Shown: piece by piece, positions 17,797 to 27,292 of the stretch
Position numbering within the stretch: position 1 is the stretch's first letter
Layout: each line of letters begins with the position of its first letter
Source of the DNA: Neokomagataea anthophila
GTDB taxonomy: Bacteria; Pseudomonadota; Alphaproteobacteria; Acetobacterales; Acetobacteraceae
Direction of reading: 5' to 3'
Assembly (NCBI RefSeq): GCF_018122595.1
Contig: NZ_JAGRQH010000007.1
Span: forward strand, 44,024-108,023
Length of the DNA stretch: 64,000 nucleotides
Position numbers and translations under genes: made by a program
The notes under the pieces: generated by a model
Database searches by the model: none
What the model was told of the DNA's origin: nothing
Seen by the model: the letters and a program-made list of their open reading frames with translations, nothing else

Positions 17797-18861
17797 GTGC
17801 CTGAGGACATACGCAAGAACTTCTCCAGTGACAACGTCGTTCGGGTATGCCCCGAAGTCATGCAAGCGCTTGTGGAAGCCAATAATGGCAGTGCATCCGC
17901 CTATGGCAACGATTCACATACGGACCTACTGAACACACGCTTTGGCGAAATTTTTGAAACAGAAGTGGCAGTTTTCCCCATTGTCACGGGTACTGCGAGT
18001 AATAGTCTCGCCCTTTCTGCCCTAGTCTCTCCCTTTGGATCTGTCATCTGTGACCAGGTCGCACATATCCAGAATGACGAAGGTGGCGCGCCTGAGTTTT
18101 TTATGCATGGCGCAAAAATCGTGACAGTCCCGTCTTCAAACGGACTCATGCAGGTTGATGTATTGCAAAAAACCATACATGAGAAAAAAGCAGCCGGCCT
18201 CCTTGCCCCCCCCATTCACGCACTCTCTTTAACGCAGACGAATGAATGGGGAATCGTTTACCAACCACCCCACCTCACCGCCTTAAGTGCTGCCGCTCAT
18301 GCAGAAGGATTAAGCGTGCATCTAGATGGAGCACGCTTAGGAAATGCTATCGCCGCGCTAAACTGCACTCCGGCAGAGACTACATGGAAAGCTGGCATTG
18401 ATGTCCTCACTTTTGGAGGGACAAAAAACGGTGCCATGGCCGCGGAAGCTGTAATCTTTTTCCTAAACGAGCGAACACGCCCCCATATTCAAGATTTTCA
18501 ACGCCGCATTAAACGCAGTGGGCATTTATGGTCTAAACATCGCTATCTCAGCGTACAACTTCTCGCCCTTTTAGAAGGCAACCTCTGGTTACGTAATGCA
18601 GCACATGCCAACAGAATGGCACAACGTCTTAGTAACGGGCTAAAAAAACATCCATCTATAACCTTAGCTTATCCGACAGAAAGCAATGAGGTTTTTGTTA
18701 CCCTACCAAATGCCACAATCAATACATTAGAAAAAGCTGGATTTGGTTTTTATCGTTGGCCAACACCACCGCACATAAGCGGGACGATGATCCGACTGGT
18801 TACAAGTTTTGATACTCGTGAAAAAGATGTGGATGCATTTTTATCCCACATATTTCCATAA
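17797..18861 (+). CDS. ltaE: Low-specificity L-threonine aldolase-like PLP enzyme
   Basis: The product is 354 aa from a GTG start, with AAGGATG upstream. It has the fold-type I PLP pattern: FSSDNVVRVCPEVMQAL, SAYGNDSHT, TGTASNSLALSAL, VHLDGARLGNA with the PLP Asp, and the Schiff-base Lys in LTFGGTKNGAMAAE. The family cleaves L-threonine or allo-threonine to glycine and acetaldehyde. It is divergent from folD across an 86-base gap and convergent with pgm. It appears complete. Confidence 0.9.
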   Translation: MPEDIRKNFSSDNVVRVCPEVMQALVEANNGSASAYGNDSHTDLLNTRFGEIFETEVAVFPIVTGTASNSLALSALVSPFGSVICDQVAHIQNDEGGAPEFFMHGAKIVTVPSSNGLMQVDVLQKTIHEKKAAGLLAPPIHALSLTQTNEWGIVYQPPHLTALSAAAHAEGLSVHLDGARLGNAIAALNCTPAETTWKAGIDVLTFGGTKNGAMAAEAVIFFLNERTRPHIQDFQRRIKRSGHLWSKHRYLSVQLLALLEGNLWLRNAAHANRMAQRLSNGLKKHPSITLAYPTESNEVFVTLPNATINTLEKAGFGFYRWPTPPHISGTMIRLVTSFDTREKDVDAFLSHIFP

Positions 18862-18866
18862 GAAAT

Positions 18867-18900
18867 ATTGTGGAGGCTTCTCCCAGGAAGCCTCCACAAT
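18867..18900. terminator. Bidirectional terminator between threonine aldolase gene and pgm
   Basis: ATTGTGGAGGCTTC and GAAGCCTCCACAAT form a perfect 14-base stem around TCCCAG between two convergent genes. T residues flank only weakly, but position and stem strength support termination from both sides. Confidence 0.8.
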
Positions 18901-18904
18901 CACA

Positions 18905-20566
18905 TCATAGCGCGACAAAAATTTGCGCAATAGCCGCCTGCGCTTCATCCTGAATAGCCTTCAGGTGCTCTGCACTTTTAAAGCTTTCAGCATAAATTTT
19001 GTACACATTTTCCGTTCCGGAGGGACGAGCTGCAAACCAGCCATTATCCGTCGTCACTTTCAAGCCGCCAATCGCAGCATCATTACCCGGCGCCCGTGTT
19101 AGCTTTGCCGTTACAGGGTCACCTGCCAATACATCCAACGGAAATTGCTCAGGTGACAATTTAGACAGCTTTGCTTTCTGCTCTGGGTCTGCCGGCGCAT
19201 CAATACGCGCATAAAATGGCGTACCCAAACGAGCCGTTAGCTCATGATAATGAGCACTAGGGTTTTTACCCGTACGAGCCGTAATTTCCGCCGCTAAAAG
19301 ATCAAGTACCAAGCCATCTTTATCCGTCGTCCATACGGAACCATCACGACGCAAGAATGTGGCTCCAGCGCTTTCTTCTCCGCCAAAACCAAGAGACCCA
19401 TCCATCAAACCGGGCACAAACCACTTGAGGCCAACAGGAACTTCAACGAGCTTCCGGCCCATTTCCGCTGCTACACGATCAATAAGACCGCTGCTTACCA
19501 AAGTCTTCCCCACCCCTAAATCCGCCTTCCAATCCGGGCGATTACGGTACAAATACGACACTGCAACAGCGAGATAATGATTGGGATTCAGCAAGCCATC
19601 TGGAGCAGCAACAATTCCATGTCGATCCGCATCCGTATCATTAGCAAAGGCAACATCAAACCGATCCTTTAATTCGATCAGCCGTGCCATTGCGTACGGG
19701 GAAGAACAATCCATGCGGATCTTTCCATCCCAATCAGCCGTCATGAAACTAAACGTTGCATCCACAGTATCACTGACAATTTCAGCATTAAGACCATACT
19801 GCTCTACAATGCGTGGCCAATACCGGACAGCGGCTCCACCCAAAGGATCAATACCAATTTTAACTTGAGCATCCCTAATAGCGTCCATGTCGATAACCGA
19901 CACAAGATCATCTACGTAGGGCGTTATAAAATCATAACCCTGAACACAGGTTGATTGGCTTGCTGTAGCAAACGGCAAACGGCGTACATCACGCAAACCA
20001 TCTGCCAAAAAACCATTCGCCATATCTTGAATGGCGCGTGTAACAGCCGTATCGGCAGGGCCACCATGGGGAGGATTATATTTGAAACCGCCATCTTCCG
20101 GCGGATTATGAGATGGCGTGACTACAACACCATCCGCCAACCCCGAAACACGTCCACGATTATACGTTAAAATAGCGTGGGAAATAACGGGGGTAGGCGT
20201 ATATCCATGCTCAGCGTCAATACGCAAATCAATTCCATGCGCCGCAAAGACTTCAATTGCGCTGCGCTGAGCTGGCTCTGACAAAGCGTGGGTATCAATC
20301 CCTAAAAAAAGAGGCCCATCAATTCCTTCAGCCTTACGATACCGACAAATTGCCTCACAAATCGCAAGAATATGATTTTCATTAAAACTGCCATGTAACG
20401 CAGTTCCACGATGACCCGACGTACCAAATGCGACACGTTGCGTTGCAACTGATACATCCGGTTTCAAACGATAATACGCCTCTATAAGAGCCGGAATGTC
20501 CGTTAAATGAGAAGCATCAAGCGGTTTACCCGCTAGAGGACTGATAGAAGCCATAGGTGCAGACAT
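18905..20566 (-). CDS. pgm: Alpha-D-glucose phosphate-specific phosphoglucomutase
   Basis: From the ATG at 20566 the product is 553 aa, close to E. coli Pgm; the frame stays open to 20632 but the extra 22 residues are not family-like. Motifs in order: [17 protein letters not shown] near residue 45, the catalytic-serine loop [13 protein letters not shown], the metal loop NDTDADRHG, the sugar loop [10 protein letters not shown] and the phosphate loop [12 protein letters not shown]. It converts glucose 1-phosphate and 6-phosphate, linking glycolysis with glycan and nucleotide-sugar synthesis. It borders the prophage-like element. Confidence 0.96.
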   Translation of the reverse strand: MSAPMASISPLAGKPLDASHLTDIPALIEAYYRLKPDVSVATQRVAFGTSGHRGTALHGSFNENHILAICEAICRYRKAEGIDGPLFLGIDTHALSEPAQRSAIEVFAAHGIDLRIDAEHGYTPTPVISHAILTYNRGRVSGLADGVVVTPSHNPPEDGGFKYNPPHGGPADTAVTRAIQDMANGFLADGLRDVRRLPFATASQSTCVQGYDFITPYVDDLVSVIDMDAIRDAQVKIGIDPLGGAAVRYWPRIVEQYGLNAEIVSDTVDATFSFMTADWDGKIRMDCSSPYAMARLIELKDRFDVAFANDTDADRHGIVAAPDGLLNPNHYLAVAVSYLYRNRPDWKADLGVGKTLVSSGLIDRVAAEMGRKLVEVPVGLKWFVPGLMDGSLGFGGEESAGATFLRRDGSVWTTDKDGLVLDLLAAEITARTGKNPSAHYHELTARLGTPFYARIDAPADPEQKAKLSKLSPEQFPLDVLAGDPVTAKLTRAPGNDAAIGGLKVTTDNGWFAARPSGTENVYKIYAESFKSAEHLKAIQDEAQAAIAQIFVAL

Positions 20567-20642
20567 CCTTGCCAGATCCGCAGAAAATGAAACACTGATG
20601 TGTTTACTAATTGGCAAGAATGGCCCGATCATGCCGCAGTGT

Positions 20643-20675
20643 CCAGCAAGAGCGATACCTTATTGCTCTTGCTGG
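20643..20675 (-). terminator. Strong hairpin at the left end of the phage operon
   Basis: CCAGCAAGAGC and GCTCTTGCTGG give a perfect 11-base stem around an 11-base loop. It lies between the last leftward phage gene (end 20714) and the pgm start. It has no T run on the minus strand, so it is a probable but atypical terminator; a leftover recombination or regulatory site is an alternative. Confidence 0.55.
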
Positions 20676-20713
20676 TAAGTATTTCAAAAAAATATCTTAA
20701 TATTTTTCATTGA

Positions 20714-21970
20714 TCAGGGCAAAAAACGATACAGTACACACCCTTGATAGCCTGCTCCCCCCAAAGAGGGTAAACCTTCTGTAGACACAGAATAGGCACC
20801 TCCACCGCCAGCTCCATAATGTGTCGCTGGACGCCCCCCTTGACTACCGCTACGGCCCGCACCACCCCACGGTCCAGAGCCACCACAGCCCGCAAACACT
20901 AAAGCACCACACTGCCCATCTGCACCGGTACTACCCGTTTGATTCCAAACCGTCCCTCCAGACGCACTACCACCACTACCGCCAGCAGATCCGGTAGGTG
21001 AATAAAAAGAGCCACCCTGCCCACCATTTGCCTGCAACAAGACACGCCCCTGATATGTCATCAGGGTCGTTCCACCCGTTTGACCACTACTGCCACCTTG
21101 TCCAATCGTCACCACCAACGGCGCACTATTAGAAGGGTCAACGGCATACACTCCCCAAGCATCCCCACCGGCACCACCACCACTACCAGATAAGGAACCA
21201 TTAACACTTGTTGTGGTCGACGCCGCTCCTCCTCCTCCCCCTCCAATCACGCGCAATTCCACACTTGTAGCCCATTGTGGCACTTGTAACGATGTATTCG
21301 CGATCAAAAATTGAGTAGATTGCGTAACATCTGCTACCAAATTACGCGTCGCCATTTGAGGAATAGTAGGCCAGAAGACCTCCAGCGGTACGGCATGCAA
21401 GGCACTTAAATTTTGAACGCCACTCGGCACATTAATCGTATACAGTGCAACAACTACTCCTCCCACAGGAGCAGACGGCATAGACGTTGCAACAACAAAC
21501 GACATTCCAGCCATACGACGCGTAGGCAAAGCCTGCCCTGTATTATTAGGCCCTGCCTGAGTTTGTAACGGATTATCGACGTTATAAAATGGTAAAACAC
21601 TCGCATCAACGTCTTGCTCAGAACATACCGCATAAACTGTGAAATTTGCTCCCGTACTTAATACAGGAACATTCACATCAGACGCGTTGACATACTGCAC
21701 TGTCACAGATGAAAAATCTGCCGGCAAACCGGCTCCCGCACCACCCAAATTAGTCGCGTCCATCACCCCAGAAGCACTAATAACACCACGACCAATCGTC
21801 AAAAACAAACCATCGGGTGAGGGTGTACAGGCCAAACCAGAAGCCGCAGTAACGCCAGCTCCAAAAACCATATCAGCTATGGTTCCTAAAGCTGCTTTAC
21901 CGTAACGACCAACCCGCAAAATATCTGTATCCATAGGTACAGAACCAGGATAAACAAGTGCACGATCCAT
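20714..21970 (-). CDS. Glycine-rich phage tail fibre / adhesin
   Basis: The product is 418 aa from the ATG at 21970, which overlaps the stop of the preceding gene (TAATG). The N-terminal half (LRVGRYGKAALGTIADMVFG) looks like an attachment and shaft domain. The last 180 residues are rich in Gly/Ser with runs such as VIGGGGGGAAS, SGSGGGAGGDAWG, GSGPWGGAGRSGS and HYGAGGGGAYS. Such Gly-rich ends form polyglycine helices in phage adhesins such as the gp38 class, where variable loops bind the host. It is the last gene of the operon. The receptor is unknown. Confidence 0.7.
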   Translation of the reverse strand: MDRALVYPGSVPMDTDILRVGRYGKAALGTIADMVFGAGVTAASGLACTPSPDGLFLTIGRGVISASGVMDATNLGGAGAGLPADFSSVTVQYVNASDVNVPVLSTGANFTVYAVCSEQDVDASVLPFYNVDNPLQTQAGPNNTGQALPTRRMAGMSFVVATSMPSAPVGGVVVALYTINVPSGVQNLSALHAVPLEVFWPTIPQMATRNLVADVTQSTQFLIANTSLQVPQWATSVELRVIGGGGGGAASTTTSVNGSLSGSGGGAGGDAWGVYAVDPSNSAPLVVTIGQGGSSGQTGGTTLMTYQGRVLLQANGGQGGSFYSPTGSAGGSGGSASGGTVWNQTGSTGADGQCGALVFAGCGGSGPWGGAGRSGSQGGRPATHYGAGGGGAYSVSTEGLPSLGGAGYQGCVLYRFLP

Positions 21971-22653
21971 TATACTTCTACCTTCACCCAGCCAACAACA
22001 CCCAATGCGACAACAGGCTGCAAAGAACGGCAAATCGCCTCTAAACTTTCTGCGTTACCTAACGATGTTTCGACAAAAAATTGTCCACTCTGTCCGCCAT
22101 AACGTAGTCCAGAAACACCATACCCATACCCACCCCCACAAGATGGCTGCGCAATACTACCCAGTGCATGGCAATCTGCCGCGTTTATCGGCTCAATAAT
22201 GGTTGGATCTTTTCCTGTTTCCGCAATCAAAACCGCCCGTACTGCAGCCCTTGTATTTCTAATCAATACAATGTTTTGGACAATTCTCTGCCGATAATTT
22301 ACGTCACATTCTCGTAACTTACGCGGAAAGACACCTCGTCCAAAATAATCCTCAGCAATCATGTCTACAAAAGAACCTGTTGCTGTTTGCAAACGCGAAC
22401 ACTGGCGCAGCGCTCGTATCTGCTCCCACACACCAGAAAAAACACAGCCAAAGCCCTGTAATATAGCTGCCAAAACTGGTGCCGTTTCCTGCTCCCCATC
22501 ATTAGGCGCATCAGGAAACCACCCCATCGGCAACAGCCGCCGAAAGCGAAGAGAAAAATCGTCTACAGAACCTGAAGAAGGCTGATTATCAAAAAGAGCT
22601 TTACCATCAGTACTACGCAATATTGAGTTATTTTGATCTCGCAATATACCCAC
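21970..22653 (-). CDS. Phage tail/baseplate protein (gpI / YmfQ-like)
   Basis: The product is 227 aa from a GTG start, 3 bases after the fibre gene upstream. It starts ILRDQNNSIL, then FSLRFRRLLPMGWFPDAP, VWEQIRALRQCSR, TATGSFVDMIAEDYFGRG and NYRQRIVQNIVLIRNTR. A bounded N-terminal helical domain with LLP..W and a D-Y-x-R-Q/R turn is typical of baseplate wedge/tail protein I families (DUF2612/YmfQ-like). It follows baseplate J by one gene, and the fibre sits between them. The role is by position and weak motif match. Confidence 0.65.
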   Translation of the reverse strand: MGILRDQNNSILRSTDGKALFDNQPSSGSVDDFSLRFRRLLPMGWFPDAPNDGEQETAPVLAAILQGFGCVFSGVWEQIRALRQCSRLQTATGSFVDMIAEDYFGRGVFPRKLRECDVNYRQRIVQNIVLIRNTRAAVRAVLIAETGKDPTIIEPINAADCHALGSIAQPSCGGGYGYGVSGLRYGGQSGQFFVETSLGNAESLEAICRSLQPVVALGVVGWVKVEV

Positions 22654-22656
22654 AAA

Positions 22657-23889
22657 TTATCCCCCCGCCTGCTCAACTGTCAAAAGAGGAATACGGTAAT
22701 CTATTCCATTTACATTAAAGTGGAGAAAACCTCCTCCCGCTTGCGCAGGAATATTCCCTCCCACATTACTAACAGGCGACGTAATTTGCAGCTCCCCTCC
22801 AGGAGCAGGGTATAAACCTAAATTTGCTGAGCCCTGTGTTCCTTCTTGTACATAAATACCCGCCGCCTGCTGTCCATCACCAGGCTGAATTTGCAAAGTA
22901 TTATTCGGATTATTTGTACTTTTTATAGAAAAGATTGAATTTCCGGAAATATTTCCAAAATAAACACCATTATCAACAAACTCTTGCCGTACACCACTCG
23001 TGCGGTCAGAGACCGTGGAACGTACAAAAGCCCCGACCCCACCCGACCCACTACCAGAAACCGGAGTATGCCACTCTATTCCCTGATTACGTGCCAAAGA
23101 CATAGCTGATGCATAGCCTGCATCTTCTCCATCAGTGCCGACCAAAGACGTAGCACCAAAAACAATACCCGACTGCCATCTATTGGGGTTAGAAACAAAG
23201 GTGATACCAGCAGCGGCGTCAGATGTACCAGAAGTCTGCCCCCCTCCCACCCCCAGTTGAATACCATACACCCCACCACCAACATTTATAGAATAAGGAG
23301 TTGTCTCTCCAACGACAGGGCCGCCGAAATTAACTCCCTCCAACTCCATACAAAAAGTCGGCTGGTAATTTACCCCAGCCAACCTCCAGCCTTCGCCATA
23401 AAAAGCATAAGCTGTGGTCGTTGTTGGATTAGTGGTATCATCAGACACCGCCCAAGCTGAGACACCAATCGAACTCGGCTGAAACCCCAGTACACTCGGA
23501 GATTTTTTTGCATCAGAAGTACGTGATCCTGCAACAATAGCACTACTTCCAAACTGCGCTACCGACGCAAACTGTGCCCCTTGAAGAGCCCAAGGCCCGA
23601 TAGACGTATTAGCCATCGTTTGTGACAACCAGTCATTATGAGAAGACTTGTCACGATCACTTAATGCCGGATTTTTAGCTGCATTGCCTACAAGAAGCCG
23701 ATCAGAAAATCGATTAACAATAGCACCATTATCTTGATAAAACTCTCCACTCTCTTGCACATTGGCAGGAACACTAGCTAACTGCCCAGCAGTCGCCGTT
23801 ACAGTCATAACACCAGACTGATCAGCCAGAACCAAAATTTCATCACCTGTTAATGATGAAATCCTTGGGTAATTATTAAATTTAGACAT
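22657..23889 (-). CDS. Phage tail fibre-like protein
   Basis: The product is 410 aa. It starts SKFNNYPRISSLTGDEILVLADQSG, a short N-terminal attachment helix and strand pattern common to fibre proteins. It continues with repetitive beta-like sequence rich in Gly, Ser, Thr and Asn and ends NVNGIDYRIPLLTVEQAGG. The middle resembles phage-fibre trimer regions that display host-binding surfaces. It lies between baseplate J and the I-like gene. No enzyme motif is visible. Function is by position and composition. Confidence 0.6.
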   Translation of the reverse strand: MSKFNNYPRISSLTGDEILVLADQSGVMTVTATAGQLASVPANVQESGEFYQDNGAIVNRFSDRLLVGNAAKNPALSDRDKSSHNDWLSQTMANTSIGPWALQGAQFASVAQFGSSAIVAGSRTSDAKKSPSVLGFQPSSIGVSAWAVSDDTTNPTTTTAYAFYGEGWRLAGVNYQPTFCMELEGVNFGGPVVGETTPYSINVGGGVYGIQLGVGGGQTSGTSDAAAGITFVSNPNRWQSGIVFGATSLVGTDGEDAGYASAMSLARNQGIEWHTPVSGSGSGGVGAFVRSTVSDRTSGVRQEFVDNGVYFGNISGNSIFSIKSTNNPNNTLQIQPGDGQQAAGIYVQEGTQGSANLGLYPAPGGELQITSPVSNVGGNIPAQAGGGFLHFNVNGIDYRIPLLTVEQAGG

Positions 23890-23904
23890 ATTAATACCTA
23901 AAAA

Positions 23905-25044
23905 TTAATTTTTAATTACATTAATAGAGATATTATCAACACTCAGAGACTGCGCCTCAAAAGGAGGAATATCTTCTTTTGTGCCGTTCAATAAAACATT
24001 AGATACAGATTTAACATCAATACCTGTTCCAACATAAGCCAGATAAGAAAGACGGCTATATGCGTACCCTGCCCCAATAGAGGAATTTATTATATCATGT
24101 CTAATCGCTTCTGAAATCGCCTCTTGTACCTCTTGCTCCGAAACAAGCCCCTGCACAGATACCGTCATAGAAATAGAAATCGGAAGCACTGTCGGCCCAT
24201 GCACCGCAAACCCAACGCCCAATGCACGGACATTATCAATGGCACTATAAACATTTTGAAGTAACTGCTTTGAAGGCGCCCCACTGCCATCGTTAATAAT
24301 AGCCGTAAAATACCCCGAACAAAAACTACCATCAGCAGCCCGACCATCTTCCAGGGTATAATTAAGACCATTTTGTACGTTAGTCACCGCACTGGCTATC
24401 GCCGCCTTACTTGCAGTCGCTTGAGCGGCCAACCAAAGTGGAAAACGTGCACGTAATTGTTCATCACTTTCAGCATCAAAGCCATTTGAGAAGGCCGCTT
24501 CATTAGTAACTGTATCAATACCAGCCACAGCAGTACCCATCAAGGATATAGCTCCAACATCAACGTTTCCAATAACTCCATATTTTTGGCAAACAACAGG
24601 AACATCAATACTTTCTTGACCGCGAGAGCGGACATACCCACCAATGCTACTGGACCAAGCAGGATGGGCTTCATTCCGGACAACCCCAAAAGATAAACCT
24701 GATACTGTACGGACCATAACACTCGGTAAAATTACCGCTGATTGAGCATCGGGCGTAAAGGACATCAAAGTCACAACTCCGGTAGAAGCAACGCCAGGTA
24801 ATCGCGTCATACCAAAATCAGCAACGAAACTATCGCAATCATCTCCCGTCGAAGTTCCCAAACGGGTACGCTGTAATGCTTGTATCACCGCATACTGCAA
24901 CCAAAGCCCAACTCCCCCAACAGCTTCCATTAAAGCCCTTGTTGGTGATCCAATGGAAACATCTACAATTTGAGCGCAGGAAGCCTGCACCGCAGTCAAC
25001 GATGACGAAACCATCGTTGTAAATGAACGAAAATAAAACGGCAT
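23905..25044 (-). CDS. Baseplate J/gp47-family protein
   Basis: The product is 379 aa. Landmarks of the family: SPTRALMEAVGGVGLWLQY near residue 33, DSFVADFGMTRLPG, SNGFDAESDEQLRARFPLW (conserved D-E-x-x-R-R/F box), then VQNGLNYTLEDG. Baseplate J forms the outer wedge of contractile-tail baseplates. Compared with upstream head genes the DNA is more AT-rich. It lies 28 bases after the gpW/gp25-like gene. Confidence 0.88.
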   Translation of the reverse strand: MPFYFRSFTTMVSSSLTAVQASCAQIVDVSIGSPTRALMEAVGGVGLWLQYAVIQALQRTRLGTSTGDDCDSFVADFGMTRLPGVASTGVVTLMSFTPDAQSAVILPSVMVRTVSGLSFGVVRNEAHPAWSSSIGGYVRSRGQESIDVPVVCQKYGVIGNVDVGAISLMGTAVAGIDTVTNEAAFSNGFDAESDEQLRARFPLWLAAQATASKAAIASAVTNVQNGLNYTLEDGRAADGSFCSGYFTAIINDGSGAPSKQLLQNVYSAIDNVRALGVGFAVHGPTVLPISISMTVSVQGLVSEQEVQEAISEAIRHDIINSSIGAGYAYSRLSYLAYVGTGIDVKSVSNVLLNGTKEDIPPFEAQSLSVDNISINVIKN

Positions 25045-25072
25045 TACAATCTCCGTTGACGCGGATTTTACT

Positions 25073-25432
25073 TTAAATATTCTCTTTTAATAAAATTATA
25101 TTACCACTTATTTTATCAAAATAAGAAACTACACACTGCACTACTCCACCCAAACCTTGAATAATACTCACTTCAATAGGTCGAGACGAATCAACACCCG
25201 CATCAGCTGCCAAACTTTGACGAATAGCCGCAGATATAACCCCCTCCTCGACAACATTACCAACCATACGGGGCAGTCCTGCTCCATAGTCATAATGCCA
25301 CACATAACCACCAGAATTCGTCAAAATACCACGTAATACTCTCTGTTTTGTTGCCTCTTCTCCCGATACACATGCCAGACCTGAAGCAGAAATTTGTAGA
25401 TCTCCACCGTATATATGACCTAAAGAGATCAT
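25073..25432 (-). CDS. Baseplate gpW/gp25-like protein
   Basis: The product is 119 aa from the ATG at 25432, which overlaps the gpV stop (ATGA); a longer frame from 25474 is unlikely. It reads QRVLRGILTNSGGYVWHYDYGAGLPRMVG then EEGVISAAIRQSLAADAGVDS, similar to gp25-type wedge proteins, where a lysozyme-like name is historical and the role is sheath anchoring. Its place between V and J is the P2-like order. It is AT-rich. Confidence 0.75.
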   Translation of the reverse strand: MISLGHIYGGDLQISASGLACVSGEEATKQRVLRGILTNSGGYVWHYDYGAGLPRMVGNVVEEGVISAAIRQSLAADAGVDSSRPIEVSIIQGLGGVVQCVVSYFDKISGNIILLKENI

Positions 25433-26013
25433 AATGTAGGCCCTGTACTTTTTTGAGCCCCTACGAAATGACAATGATTATTTAAACTAAAACTCTCAGT
25501 TCGTATGTCTCCCCCCTGCACCTGCACTCCTTCGGAATTCACAGACAGCACAACCCCATCAACAGAAATTATTACTTCATTATTTTTTATAGAAAAACCT
25601 GAATTACCTACATTCATTTTCAATGAATCATCGGATACAAATATTGAGGCACCCAGAGAATTCTCTCCACCTGCCTGCATAAACCATTCGCCTGTCTGAA
25701 CTACTCTATTCAGACCAGGCACACGTGGAGGAGATACCACCGCATCAAATAAAGCTCCCACAGCAATAAACTGTTCTGCATCTCCTTCTATAGGCAATAA
25801 TACAACATGAGTGCCGATAGAAGATGGGCACGCAATTTTAAGGTCGCCTGATTGCACACCAGACACATCAGGCATCCAACCTGTCTCAATATTTTCAGGT
25901 TGCACACGTACTTTAATCGCATGGTTGGTCGGATCTACCGCAGACACAATACCAAAAACAGCGTGCGCCATCCGATTCATCTGCGCGGCAGCCAAAAGGC
26001 TTATATCATTCAT
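25429..26013 (-). CDS. Baseplate spike protein gpV
   Basis: The product is 194 aa. The N-terminal OB-fold region has FGIVSAVDPTNHAIKVRVQ, IETGWMPDVS, SIGTHVVLLPIEGD and AVGALFD, typical of gpV/gp45-like central spikes. The C-terminal part is a beta-helical shaft with short repeats and ends NNHCHFVGAQKSTGP. This HxH near the C-terminus matches the iron-binding tip of P2/phi92 spikes. It forms the membrane-piercing needle. It is tightly packed with gpW and gpD genes. Confidence 0.85.
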   Translation of the reverse strand: MNDISLLAAAQMNRMAHAVFGIVSAVDPTNHAIKVRVQPENIETGWMPDVSGVQSGDLKIACPSSIGTHVVLLPIEGDAEQFIAVGALFDAVVSPPRVPGLNRVVQTGEWFMQAGGENSLGASIFVSDDSLKMNVGNSGFSIKNNEVIISVDGVVLSVNSEGVQVQGGDIRTESFSLNNHCHFVGAQKSTGPTL

Positions 26014-27059
26014 TATGCCACCCGTTTTCTAACTGTAATATTCTGGATAAACCCATACTGCTGAGAAAAATGAGAAACCACACGCTCAATAGAAAAATAA
26101 GACGTCATACCTTCCAGCAAAAGAGCCACAAATTTCCTTGGCCTAAGCCCTATTAACCCCGGCACAGAAATCTCAGATGACACACTATGAGAAATTAAAC
26201 GATTATACTTTGCACGCGCCAAACGTTTTAAATCTTCAAGTCTTTTTCCTGGAGTACGAAAGCTATAAATTTTATTATTACCTTCTGCTATACTCTGAGA
26301 AAAAGAATTTCCATCATAATAAACATGTGTACTCACACGCTGCCTAGAATCCCATGAAGAGAAAAATACTATAATTCCTTTATTTAAATTAACATCAGAC
26401 GATAAAACCCCATGACAAGATGCCTCACGAAAATCAAATATCTCATCATTTTTCTGCGGAGTACCATGGATCGGCCGACACATAATTTTCTGGCCATCTG
26501 CATACACATCACAGGACATATCTCGAGCAATGTCAAAAATAATATCCGCACCAGTCTGAAAACGATGCTGAGATAAAAACAGATTCCGCTTATGCTCAAT
26601 TTGCCAGAATTGACCACACATTTTATCATCAATTTGATCTGGAAATTCCACATCAATTTCCAACCCAACCTTCTGCGCTATAATAGAAAAAATATCTCGA
26701 CTATTATAATTTGTCCAACCATCCTGTATTCTAAAATCAATTAACGATGAAATAGCATCACGACATTCAAACTCTATATTACTTTTTCCATACCAACGTC
26801 GTATATAATCAACACGACCTTCAAAAATATTATTCCAACAATTGGATTTATTTATATCTCTGATCTGTAAAGTCAACCATGGAGATTTTACAAAATCATT
26901 TTGATACCATTGTGATTTTTTTGATGTCTTTAAGACGCACGATATCACCGCAACATCGGATGTCTCATAACGGCTAGCATCTATCTCAAACTCTAAAACA
27001 GATAATTCTTCATCTGCTTGACCATCCCATAAAATACGGGTCTCAAATTTACGTATCAT
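26013..27059 (-). CDS. Baseplate hub protein gpD-like (late control D family)
   Basis: The product is 348 aa. Its layout matches P2 gpD/T4 gp27-type hubs: an N-terminal domain with LEFEIDASRYETSDVAVISC and IFEGRVDYIRRWYGKSNIEFECRD, a middle RDIFSIIAQKVGLEIDVEF and a C-terminal GLIGLRPRKFVALLLEGM. It overlaps gpX (27056) and gpV (26013) by a few bases. Its codons are AT-rich, clearly unlike the head genes. It is divergent from well-known members, so the call rests on order as much as on motif. Confidence 0.75.
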   Translation of the reverse strand: MIRKFETRILWDGQADEELSVLEFEIDASRYETSDVAVISCVLKTSKKSQWYQNDFVKSPWLTLQIRDINKSNCWNNIFEGRVDYIRRWYGKSNIEFECRDAISSLIDFRIQDGWTNYNSRDIFSIIAQKVGLEIDVEFPDQIDDKMCGQFWQIEHKRNLFLSQHRFQTGADIIFDIARDMSCDVYADGQKIMCRPIHGTPQKNDEIFDFREASCHGVLSSDVNLNKGIIVFFSSWDSRQRVSTHVYYDGNSFSQSIAEGNNKIYSFRTPGKRLEDLKRLARAKYNRLISHSVSSEISVPGLIGLRPRKFVALLLEGMTSYFSIERVVSHFSQQYGFIQNITVRKRVA

Positions 27060-27268
27060 ACGAACAAAACTTCAGGAGGGAGCCCTGTATTTATACCCAT
27101 CGACTGAGATGGAATTTTTATTTCTACATTTCCTTCAAAATTACTTAAATTATAATCTGTGAGTTGATTAATTTCTAAAATTTTCCACCAAAAAAATGGG
27201 TCATCACAATACTTCGCTGCCAAATGAAAAAGTGAATTATCTTCGGGTCCGATGTAAATATTTTTCAT
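27056..27268 (-). CDS. Phage tail protein X (LysM-like)
   Basis: The product is 70 aa. It reads IYIGPEDNSLFHLAAKYCDD, FFWWKILEINQLTDYNLSNF and EGNVEIKIPS, the LysM-like fold of P2 gpX, which joins the tube to the hub. It overlaps gpD by 4 bases. Confidence 0.82.
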   Translation of the reverse strand: MKNIYIGPEDNSLFHLAAKYCDDPFFWWKILEINQLTDYNLSNFEGNVEIKIPSQSMGINTGLPPEVLFV

Positions 27269-27292
27269 ACCAACTCACAAATAAAAAATTTC

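Noticed and set aside
20643..20675. Hairpin considered as an attachment site for the phage element
   Set aside because: No matching copy was seen near 40.6-41.0 kb and no tRNA lies nearby, so a terminator role is more likely.
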